This document shows positions 34,472-41,009 of a DNA stretch of 64,000 nt, piece by piece. The notes under the pieces are model-generated. The model was not told where the DNA came from. It did no database searches and saw nothing but the letters and a program-made list of their open reading frames with translations. Both the position numbers and the translations under genes were made by a program. The stretch is from Marinomonas fungiae (GTDB taxonomy: Bacteria > Pseudomonadota > Gammaproteobacteria > Pseudomonadales > Marinomonadaceae). Every line of letters begins with the position of its first letter. The first letter of the stretch is position 1. Where the stretch lies: NCBI RefSeq assembly GCF_001418205.1, contig NZ_LIQF01000003.1, positions 310,001 to 374,000 of the forward strand, read 5' to 3'.

Positions 34472-35497
34472 ATGAGTGATTCACGTGGTACCACAACCTG
34501 GTTAGTAGGCATCGCTGCCTTTATTTTAATCATTGCAGGTTTGAAAGAGGCGTCGCAGATTGTCGTTCCATTTATGCTTTCTGTGTTCATCGCTATTATA
34601 TGCTCACCTTTGTTAAATACATTTCGTCAGCATAGAGTGCCGATATGGTTATCCATCGTTTTTATTGTATTGATTATCCTCGCATGCCTTGGGTCAATAG
34701 GATTGTTGGTAGCGGCCTCATTAGATAACTTTTCTCAACAACTGCCGACCTATCGAGAGCGCTTTGGTACAGAAATGTCCGCTATCTTCGAGCAACTCAA
34801 TAGTTTTGGATTAAATATCTCCTATCAAAAGATTCGTGGTTATGTGGACCCGTCTTCACTCATGAATCTCTTTACCAACACATTAACCAGCCTTGGCAAT
34901 GTGCTCACTAATGTATTTCTAGTCATCATGATTGTGGTGTTCATTCTGTTAGAAGCTGCAGAAATTCCTAAGAAACTGAGCTATGCATTGGGTGATGCCT
35001 CAAACTCTATAGAAAAAGTAGAGCGCTTTATTGCGACCGTAAACCAGTATTTGATGATTAAAACGTTGATTAGTCTTGGAACGGGGTTATTTATCGGTAT
35101 TTGGGTGTGGTTTCTAGGAGTGGATTTCCCCATCCTTTGGGGGGTATGTGCATTTTTGCTCAACTTCATTCCAAATATCGGTTCTATTATTGCCGCGATA
35201 CCTGCCATGTTCTTGGCATTTGTTCAACTGGGGAGCTTTGATGCACTCTTAACCGGAATGGGATTCCTGGCCGTCAACTTGGTGATGGGAAACTTTATCG
35301 AGCCGAAATTTATGGGGAAAGGCGTCGGTTTATCCCCATTGGTAGTGTTCTTATCATTAATGCTATGGGGTTGGGTATTTGGACCTGTTGGCATGCTGCT
35401 ATCGATTCCGCTAACCATTATTGTAAAGTTTGCATTAGAAGCGAACCCCAAAATGCGTTGGCTAGCCATTCTGCTAGACTCAAAAGCGCATCCTTAA
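34472..35497 (+). CDS. AI-2E family transporter (PerM/UPF0118 type)
   Basis: A 341-residue inner-membrane protein with about eight hydrophobic segments arranged as in the AI-2 exporter TqsA/PerM family. There are two N-terminal pairs, a long soluble loop (about 85-145), and a C-terminal block with FPILWGVCAFLLNFIPNIGS, the family's conserved PxxxG motif region. Then come GNFIEPKFMGKGVGLSPLVV and WGWVFGPVGMLLSIPLT. Members export autoinducer-2 or act as Na+/H+ antiporters, so substrate is not assignable. AAGGAG lies before the ATG. It is 33 bases after sbcB. Confidence 0.82.
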   Translation: MSDSRGTTTWLVGIAAFILIIAGLKEASQIVVPFMLSVFIAIICSPLLNTFRQHRVPIWLSIVFIVLIILACLGSIGLLVAASLDNFSQQLPTYRERFGTEMSAIFEQLNSFGLNISYQKIRGYVDPSSLMNLFTNTLTSLGNVLTNVFLVIMIVVFILLEAAEIPKKLSYALGDASNSIEKVERFIATVNQYLMIKTLISLGTGLFIGIWVWFLGVDFPILWGVCAFLLNFIPNIGSIIAAIPAMFLAFVQLGSFDALLTGMGFLAVNLVMGNFIEPKFMGKGVGLSPLVVFLSLMLWGWVFGPVGMLLSIPLTIIVKFALEANPKMRWLAILLDSKAHP

Positions 35498-35520
35498 GTG
35501 TTACGCAAAATTAATGGTTT

Positions 35521-35587
35521 CGCTTGTACGCGGGTTGCAATCCCGCGATAAAAGCTTTGCTCCCCCGAATGGCGGGTCGTACAAGTG
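35521..35587 (+). repeat. Branched inverted-repeat element containing a REP-like unit
   Basis: An outer stem joins CGCTTGTACG (35521-35530) to CGTACAAGTG (35578-35587) with one G-T pair. Inside are a hairpin CGCGGG/CCCGCG (35529-35534 with 35542-35547) and a smaller CCCG/CGGG hairpin (35564-35567 with 35573-35576). The inner unit at 35545-35577 is similar to the leftward units at 18831-18904. It lies between the permease stop and the deaD promoter, so it is more likely an intergenic repeat or terminator than a 5' leader. Confidence 0.55.
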
Positions 35588-35642
35588 AGAAAAGAATGAC
35601 AAAATCACAATTGAAGTGAATTGTGCTTTTGGAGATTTGATC

Positions 35643-35671
35643 TAGCCTTATGCTTTCTTTTGCAGTATAAT
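35643..35671 (+). promoter_or_regulatory. deaD promoter
   Basis: A perfect TATAAT at 35666-35671 lies 17 bases after TAGCCT (35643-35648), a weak -35 match (3 of 6). Transcription would start near 35678 and give a leader of about 58 bases, including a GTGCG/CGCAC hairpin at 35688-35703. Confidence 0.5.
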
Positions 35672-35735
35672 GCGCGATTGTTTTTTGGTGCGAATCCTCG
35701 CACGTCTCTTATCCTACTTAAAGGTTACCATCTAC

Positions 35736-37613
35736 ATGTCTGACGCTGATATTCAGCCTACTTTTGATTCTCTGGGTCTGGCCGCCCCAATTCTAAAAGC
35801 GGTAAGTGAACTAGGTTACGAACAACCCTCTGCCATTCAGGCGCAAAGCATTCCATTTTTGTTAGAAGGGCATGACCTTCTAGGTCAAGCGCAGACAGGT
35901 ACGGGTAAGACGGCGGCATTCGCTCTGCCATTGCTATCTCGCATTGATGTAGCAAATAAAGCACCACAGTTATTGGTGTTGGCGCCAACACGTGAGTTGG
36001 CGATTCAGGTTTCTGAAGCATTCCAGAGCTATGCACGTTACATTCCAGATTTCCACGTGCTACCGATTTACGGTGGTATGTCTTATGACTCTCAACTACG
36101 TCAACTAAAACGTGGCGCGCAAGTTGTTGTAGGTACGCCTGGTCGTGTTATGGACCACATTCGTCGTAAAACACTTGTACTCGACGGCTTACAAGCTCTC
36201 GTGCTGGACGAAGCTGATGAAATGCTTCGCATGGGTTTCATCGATGACGTAGAGTGGATTCTTGAACACACTCCTAAGTCTCGCCAAATCGCATTGTTCT
36301 CTGCAACAATGCCAGCAGTGATTCGTAAAGTGGCGCAACAACACCTTAACGACCCGAAAGAAGTTAAGATCCAAACTAAGACGTCTACTGCAACAACGAT
36401 CATGCAAAAATACTGGCAAGTAAGTGGCCTTCATAAGCTAGATGCGCTAACGCGTATTCTAGAAATGAACGAACACGACGGTATGATCATCTTCGTACGT
36501 ACGAAGGCGGCAACGGTTGAGCTTGCTGAAAAGCTGACGGCACGAGGCCACGCTTGTGAAGCCCTAAATGGCGACATCAGTCAGAACTTACGTGAACGTA
36601 CAGTTGATCGCATTAAAAATGGTCAAATCGATATACTTGTAGCAACTGACGTTGTTGCGCGTGGTCTAGACGTTGATCGTGTTAGCCACGTTGTAAACTA
36701 CGACATTCCTTACGACACTGAGTCTTACGTACACCGTATCGGTCGTACGGGCCGAGCTGGTCGTTCTGGTACGGCGATCCTATTCGTAGGCCACCGTGAA
36801 CGTCGTATGTTGCAACAAATCGAACGTGCGACTCGTCAAACAATCGAACGTATGCAGCTTCCAACAGCGCAAGATATCAATGAGCAACGTGTTACACGTT
36901 TCAAACAACGCATCACTGATACCATTGATAATGGAGATCTAGATTTCTTCATTGAATTAATTGAAAGCTACCAGAAAGACAACGAAGTTGATCCGACTAA
37001 AGTAGCTGCAGCGCTGGCATTCATGGCTCAGGGTAAAACCCCGTTGCTATTGAAAGAAATGGAAATCAAACAGCGCGATCGTGCTGACCGTCCGGAACGC
37101 GGTGATCGTCCAGATCGAGGCGACCGTAGTGATCGCGGTCCGCGTAAACCACGCAACATCATTAAAGAAGCGATGCCGCTGAAGGATGATCCTTCAATTG
37201 AAATGAAGCGCTACCTTCTTAAAGTGGGTTACCGTGATGGTGTTAAGCCTGGCAACATCGTGGGCGCGATTGCTAACGAAGCAAACTTAGATAGCCGTAT
37301 GATTGGTCACATCGAGATTTTTGAAGATTTCGCAACAGTTGACCTACCTGCGGATATGAATAAGCAAGCTGTTGGCAAGCTAGCAAAAACGCGTATTTGT
37401 GGTCAGCGTTGTGATATCACTATTCTTGAAGATGCGGATGACAAAGTCTTTGAACGTGAGCGTCCGGCTGGTGGTAACCGTCGTCGCCCAAGCAATGACC
37501 GTGGCGACCGCGGAGATCGTGGTGAACGTAAGCCTCGCACCTTTAGTAAGGAGCGCGGAGATCGTAGCGACCGTGGTGAACGCAAACCACGTCCTCGTTC
37601 AAACAAAGAGTAA
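35736..37613 (+). CDS. deaD: DEAD-box RNA helicase DeaD (CsdA), with Arg/Asp/Gly-rich tails
   Basis: A 625-residue ATP-dependent RNA helicase. AQTGTGKT at 52-59 is motif I, PTRELAIQV motif Ia, VLDEADEML near 156-164 motif II, SATMP motif III, and ARGLDVDRV, HRIGRTGRAGR motifs V and VI. Residues about 465-545 hold the DbpA-type RNA-binding domain (LLKVGYRDGVKPGNIVGAIA). Two low-complexity R-G-D-R tracts flank it, near 447-470 and 590-620. DeaD unwinds structured RNA in ribosome assembly and at low temperature. The start at 35736 gives the family N-terminus; the frame is open upstream to 35670 but that overlaps the promoter. A strong terminator follows. Confidence 0.93.
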   Translation: MSDADIQPTFDSLGLAAPILKAVSELGYEQPSAIQAQSIPFLLEGHDLLGQAQTGTGKTAAFALPLLSRIDVANKAPQLLVLAPTRELAIQVSEAFQSYARYIPDFHVLPIYGGMSYDSQLRQLKRGAQVVVGTPGRVMDHIRRKTLVLDGLQALVLDEADEMLRMGFIDDVEWILEHTPKSRQIALFSATMPAVIRKVAQQHLNDPKEVKIQTKTSTATTIMQKYWQVSGLHKLDALTRILEMNEHDGMIIFVRTKAATVELAEKLTARGHACEALNGDISQNLRERTVDRIKNGQIDILVATDVVARGLDVDRVSHVVNYDIPYDTESYVHRIGRTGRAGRSGTAILFVGHRERRMLQQIERATRQTIERMQLPTAQDINEQRVTRFKQRITDTIDNGDLDFFIELIESYQKDNEVDPTKVAAALAFMAQGKTPLLLKEMEIKQRDRADRPERGDRPDRGDRSDRGPRKPRNIIKEAMPLKDDPSIEMKRYLLKVGYRDGVKPGNIVGAIANEANLDSRMIGHIEIFEDFATVDLPADMNKQAVGKLAKTRICGQRCDITILEDADDKVFERERPAGGNRRRPSNDRGDRGDRGERKPRTFSKERGDRSDRGERKPRPRSNKE

Positions 37614-37618
37614 TACCA

Positions 37619-37646
37619 AAAAAGCCGAGCATTGCTCGGCTTTTTA
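37619..37646 (+). terminator. Rho-independent terminator after deaD
   Basis: AAAAAGCCGAGC (37619-37630) pairs with GCTCGGCTTTTT (37634-37645) over an ATT loop, 6 bases beyond the deaD stop. Confidence 0.93.
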
Positions 37647-37767
37647 ATGAAAAGAATAAATCGCTGATTAAAAACAGCTTGCATGACCCGATCCAATCGG
37701 GGGACTGATAGAAATTCGGCGTATGTTCGCCAGTACACTAAAACTTGATTTGAAAGCAGGGTTAGAG

Positions 37768-38802
37768 ATGGATCAAATTACGATTATTCGTCCAGATGAT
37801 TGGCATTTACACTTCCGTGATGGCGATATGCTAAAGGAAACCGTACCCGCAACCGCTCGCTGTTTTGCCCGTGCGATTGTAATGCCTAACCTAGTACCAC
37901 CTGTAACTAACGCAGAATTGGCCGTCGCGTACCGCAGTCGTATCGAAGCCGCTATTCCAGCGGGTTCCAACTTCACGCCTTTGATGACTATCTATTTAAC
38001 GGATAAAACGTCTATCGAAGACATTCGCGCCGCTAAAGCTGCAGGCGTGGTCGCTGCGAAAATGTATCCAGCAGGTGCAACAACGAACTCTGATGCGGGT
38101 GTTAGTTCTTTAGATAGCCTTTACCCTGTTTTTGAAGCACTAGCCGACGAAGGTATGTTGCTATTACTTCATGGTGAAGTAACGCAAAAGCACATTGATA
38201 TTTTTGACCGCGAGAAAGAGTTTATCGATCAGCATTTGGTTAAGATTGTCGAAAAAATCCCGCATCTTAAGGTGGTGTGTGAGCACATTACGACTAAAGA
38301 CGCTGCTGATTTCGTTATGTCTGCTCGTGAAGGGGTCGCAGCAACGATCACTCCACAGCATTTAATGCTGAACCGTAATGACATGCTAGACGGTGGTATT
38401 CGCCCTCATAACTACTGTCTCCCAGTGTTAAAACGTGCGACCCATCAAGAAGCATTACGTGCTGCAGTGAAAACGGGCTCATCTAAGTTTTTCCTAGGTA
38501 CTGACTCTGCGCCCCATGCTCAACACCGTAAAGAATCAAGTTGCGGTTGTGCAGGATGTTACAGCGCTTGGTCAGCAATTGAGCTTTACACTCAAGTATT
38601 CGATGAGTTAGATGCGCTGGATAAACTAGAAGGTTTCGCAAGTTTACATGGTGCGGATTTCTACGGGCTGCCACGTAATACTGATACCATCACTTTGGTT
38701 CGCGATGAATGGGTTGTGCCTGATTCTATTATGCTTCCGACTAATGAGCCGATTGTGCCATTTTTCGCAGGACGCCAAGTCGGTTGGAAACTGCAAGACT
38801 AA
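37768..38802 (+). CDS. pyrC: Dihydroorotase
   Basis: PyrC closes N-carbamoyl-aspartate to dihydroorotate in pyrimidine synthesis. The 344-residue protein is the type II (E. coli-like, 348 residues) form. [10 protein letters not shown] at 10-19 has zinc ligands His13 and His15. [13 protein letters not shown] carries the carboxylated Lys near 98, and LHGEVT and CEHITT have the remaining histidines. GTDSAPH is the catalytic Asp region. ATG 37768 is used, with AGGG 6 bases upstream; an ATG 15 codons earlier lacks support. A 6-bp hairpin, CCCGAT/ATCGGG at 37687-37701, lies upstream of the gene. Confidence 0.94.
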   Translation: MDQITIIRPDDWHLHFRDGDMLKETVPATARCFARAIVMPNLVPPVTNAELAVAYRSRIEAAIPAGSNFTPLMTIYLTDKTSIEDIRAAKAAGVVAAKMYPAGATTNSDAGVSSLDSLYPVFEALADEGMLLLLHGEVTQKHIDIFDREKEFIDQHLVKIVEKIPHLKVVCEHITTKDAADFVMSAREGVAATITPQHLMLNRNDMLDGGIRPHNYCLPVLKRATHQEALRAAVKTGSSKFFLGTDSAPHAQHRKESSCGCAGCYSAWSAIELYTQVFDELDALDKLEGFASLHGADFYGLPRNTDTITLVRDEWVVPDSIMLPTNEPIVPFFAGRQVGWKLQD

Positions 38803-38825
38803 CTTGAATCTTTAGACAGACATGC

Positions 38826-38851
38826 AAAGGAGGCTAAGCCTCCTTTTTTAT
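38826..38851 (+). terminator. Rho-independent terminator after pyrC
   Basis: AAAGGAGGC (38826-38834) pairs with GCCTCCTTT (38838-38846) and ends in six T residues, 24 bases past the pyrC stop. Confidence 0.92.
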
Positions 38852-39044
38852 TTAAATACTGACCCTAATTAAGGAAATCTAATAAATAACAAAATTTGAT
38901 CTATTCCAATAAATTATGAAAAAAACCATGAAGCTTCATCCGTGTTAGAGCAAAATTAGTACGGCTTGGTATCATTAGCAGCCAGAGATTGTGCTTAAGA
39001 TTAAGTTGACGTGCTAGAGCATTGTCAGCGTTTGGAGCAATGCT

Positions 39045-39545
39045 ATGAATAAATTCCCCGCGTTATTTCTAACCACAAATATTTTGATGTCGTCAGTGTT
39101 TCCAATCCTTTCTCATGCTGCAAGTGAAACCAGCGTTGTGGCCAAAGATAACGTGATTGAAGTACACAAAAGCCCAACATGCGGCTGCTGTAGTGGCTGG
39201 GCAAAACACATGGAAGAGAGTGGCTTTAAAACTCATGTAAATCACCCACAAAATTTAACCGATATGAAAAATCAGATGGGCGTACTAGCCAATGCACGAT
39301 CATGTCATACCGCTATCTCCCAGCAGGGATATATTTTTGAAGGGCACATTCCGGCGAAATTAATTAAACAATTCATTTCAAACCCACCTGAAGGTGCTAA
39401 AGGTTTGGTTGTGCCGGCTATGCCAGTGGGCTCACCGGGGATGGAATACAATCAGCAGTTTATGCCATATTCAGTATTATTGTTGAATCAAGATGGAACT
39501 GTCTCACCTTACGCCGAGATTAACTCACCAGCGGATCAGATTTAA
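39045..39545 (+). CDS. DUF411 periplasmic metal-binding protein
   Basis: A 166-residue exported protein with a signal peptide ending SHA (about residue 25). EVHKSPTCGCCSGWAKHM places Cys46, Cys48 and Cys49 in the DUF411 signature CGCC. A second conserved set lies at RSCHTAISQQGYIFEGHIPA (Cys and His), and VPAMPVGSPGME is the third. DUF411 proteins are found in copper and other heavy-metal resistance loci and are thought to bind metal in the periplasm. It lies 1.5 kb before the MerR/P-type ATPase operon but is separated from it by a leftward carrier gene. Confidence 0.82.
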   Translation: MNKFPALFLTTNILMSSVFPILSHAASETSVVAKDNVIEVHKSPTCGCCSGWAKHMEESGFKTHVNHPQNLTDMKNQMGVLANARSCHTAISQQGYIFEGHIPAKLIKQFISNPPEGAKGLVVPAMPVGSPGMEYNQQFMPYSVLLLNQDGTVSPYAEINSPADQI

Positions 39546-39556
39546 CGAGTATAAAG

Positions 39557-39581
39557 AAGCCAGCCATGTCGCTGGCTTTTT
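39557..39581. terminator. Terminator between DUF411 and AEC carrier genes
   Basis: AAGCCAGC (39557-39564) pairs with GCTGGCTT (39571-39578) over a 6-nt loop, followed by TTT on the right and preceded by an A-rich stretch, so it can serve both convergent genes. Confidence 0.85.
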
Positions 39582-39590
39582 AGTATCTGA

Positions 39591-40475
39591 TTATTGGTAA
39601 AACCACCACACCGCGCCCGCGATTGATAAAGAGAGCGGTAACGACAACATGATCATTAAGGCTATTTCATCCTTAGGGCCATTAAACTTAGTGGCGAGCA
39701 TGTAACTAATGACTGCAACCGACATGCTCATTAAGGTGATGAGTGTCGCTTCTTGGATTTGACTGAAACCAAACCAAGGAACAATTAGACAAGCCATGGC
39801 GGCGCCGGCAAAGGGTCTAAACAAAGCGAATGAGCATGCTCGGTAAAGCTTGCCTCGATCAGATAGATTTAAACTTGCCAGTGATTTACCTAACAGCATT
39901 AGCATGACCGGTAGGGTCATTGCACTAAGCATTTGTAGGGTGTTTAAAATAGGCTCGGGGAGCGATACCTGGAAAGCTAACGCTAATATACCTAATAGAA
40001 GCGCGACAACGGGCCCATTTTGCAGCAATTGTTTGGGCTGGTAGCTGCCAGACATAAAACCTACGCCTAAAGTAAAATGACTGACTTGTACCACAGAGCT
40101 AACCACCACTGCGACCGCCAGTCCTTCGTCTCCGAATAATGCATAGGCAACAGGTATCCCTAAGTTTCCAGTATTAGGGTTAACCAAAGGTGGTAAATAA
40201 AAGCGCAGCTCTAATTTGCACGCTTTAAGAAACGCATAGGAGACCAATGCCATGCCCAGTAAGCAGCAAAGCGTTGCGGCAACAATTGACAGCATACCCG
40301 TTAAATCCATTTCCATGTTTAGAACGGCAGACAGCAGCAGAGCCGGCAAGCCAACATTCGAAACTAACGATCCGAGCTGGGGGTTATCTAAGTAGGACGT
40401 TTTCTTAGCAAGAAGTGCCCCTAAAGATGCCAATAGAACAATAGGAGTGAGGGCGGTGATAAAGGCGGAAATCAT
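39591..40475 (-). CDS. AEC family (auxin efflux carrier-like) transporter
   Basis: A 294-residue inner-membrane carrier with about ten hydrophobic helices in two inverted halves. Family traits are the N-terminal ITALTPIVLLASLGALLAKK, LPALLLSAVLNMEMD in the first half, NTGNLGIPVAYALFGDEGLA (near 100-119) and LMLLGKSLASL in the second. Bacterial AEC carriers export organic acids such as malate or malonate; the substrate is not readable. It diverges from the MerR regulator gene; the dyad promoter lies between them, about 44-64 bases before this gene's start. Confidence 0.82.
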   Translation of the reverse strand: MISAFITALTPIVLLASLGALLAKKTSYLDNPQLGSLVSNVGLPALLLSAVLNMEMDLTGMLSIVAATLCCLLGMALVSYAFLKACKLELRFYLPPLVNPNTGNLGIPVAYALFGDEGLAVAVVVSSVVQVSHFTLGVGFMSGSYQPKQLLQNGPVVALLLGILALAFQVSLPEPILNTLQMLSAMTLPVMLMLLGKSLASLNLSDRGKLYRACSFALFRPFAGAAMACLIVPWFGFSQIQEATLITLMSMSVAVISYMLATKFNGPKDEIALMIMLSLPLSLSIAGAVWWFYQ

Positions 40476-40515
40476 ATTTGTCCTGTCAGTGATTGACTAA
40501 AGTCTCTGAGCTTAG

Positions 40516-40547
40516 TTGACCTTTGTGTTACACATAGGTTTTATACT
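40516..40547 (+). promoter_or_regulatory. MerR-type promoter with 20-bp spacer and operator dyad
   Basis: TTGACC (40516-40521) and TATACT (40542-40547) are separated by exactly 20 bases, the over-long spacing typical of promoters twisted open by MerR-family activators. The dyad ACCTTTGTG (40519-40527) and CACATAGGT (40531-40539) is a 9-bp inverted repeat with one mismatch, largely inside the spacer. The ACCT...AGGT outer half-sites match CueR/HmrR-like operators. It precedes the merR-type gene by about 31 bases and should drive the whole metal operon under self-control. Confidence 0.82.
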
Positions 40548-40577
40548 AGTTGTATTCAATCATACATGGAGGCGGTA

Positions 40578-41009
40578 ATGAAAGTTAGCGAACTTGCCAA
40601 ACGAGCTCAGGTGACAGCAGAAACCGTTCGTCACTACACGCGACAAGGTCTGATCCATGCAACTAGAAACCCTCTGAATGGTTACCAAGAATACGATAGC
40701 GTTGCCCTTCAGCGAGTCCGTTTTATTCAACAGGCGCGGGAGCTAGGCTTTAGTTTAAAGCATGTTAGTGACATCTTTGAGCAATCTGATTCGGGTGACT
40801 CACCATGCCCAATGGTTCGTGATTTGCTTAGACAAAAAGTCCCTGAAACAAAGCGTCAGATCGCCCAATTACAATCTCACTTGGCCAAGATGGAGGCCGC
40901 TCTTGAAGCATGGGACGAAATGGAAGATGGCGTACCCAATGGCCATTCAATCTGCTGCTTAATAGAAGATTGGCAGAAAACAGCAACATGTTGTGAAGGG
41001 GATGAATAA
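40578..41009 (+). CDS. MerR family metal-responsive transcriptional regulator
   Basis: A 143-residue MerR regulator with an N-terminal winged helix-turn-helix (MKVSELAKRAQVTAETVRHY, then RQGLIHATRNPLNGYQEY) and a long dimerisation helix (RDLLRQKVPETKRQIAQLQS). The metal site has a cysteine at the helix start (SPCPMVRDLL) and HSICCLIE near 126-133, plus TCCEG at the tail. This layout is nearer to ZntR/CadR than to CueR, which has two cysteines 7 apart, so the inducing metal is uncertain even though the operon carries a copper-type pump. ATG 40578 has GGAGG 6 bases upstream. The stop overlaps the pump ATG (TAATG). Confidence 0.85.
   Translation: MKVSELAKRAQVTAETVRHYTRQGLIHATRNPLNGYQEYDSVALQRVRFIQQARELGFSLKHVSDIFEQSDSGDSPCPMVRDLLRQKVPETKRQIAQLQSHLAKMEAALEAWDEMEDGVPNGHSICCLIEDWQKTATCCEGDE

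Noticed and set aside
35688..35703. T-arm-like GTGCGAATCCTCGCAC that hinted at a tRNA
   Set aside because: No acceptor, D or anticodon arm surrounds it; it is a 5-bp hairpin in the deaD leader.
37687..37701. CCCGAT/ATCGGG hairpin before pyrC as a translational attenuator like that of enteric pyrC
   Set aside because: The hairpin is about 66 bases from the start and does not cover a ribosome site, unlike the enteric case; kept only as a remark.
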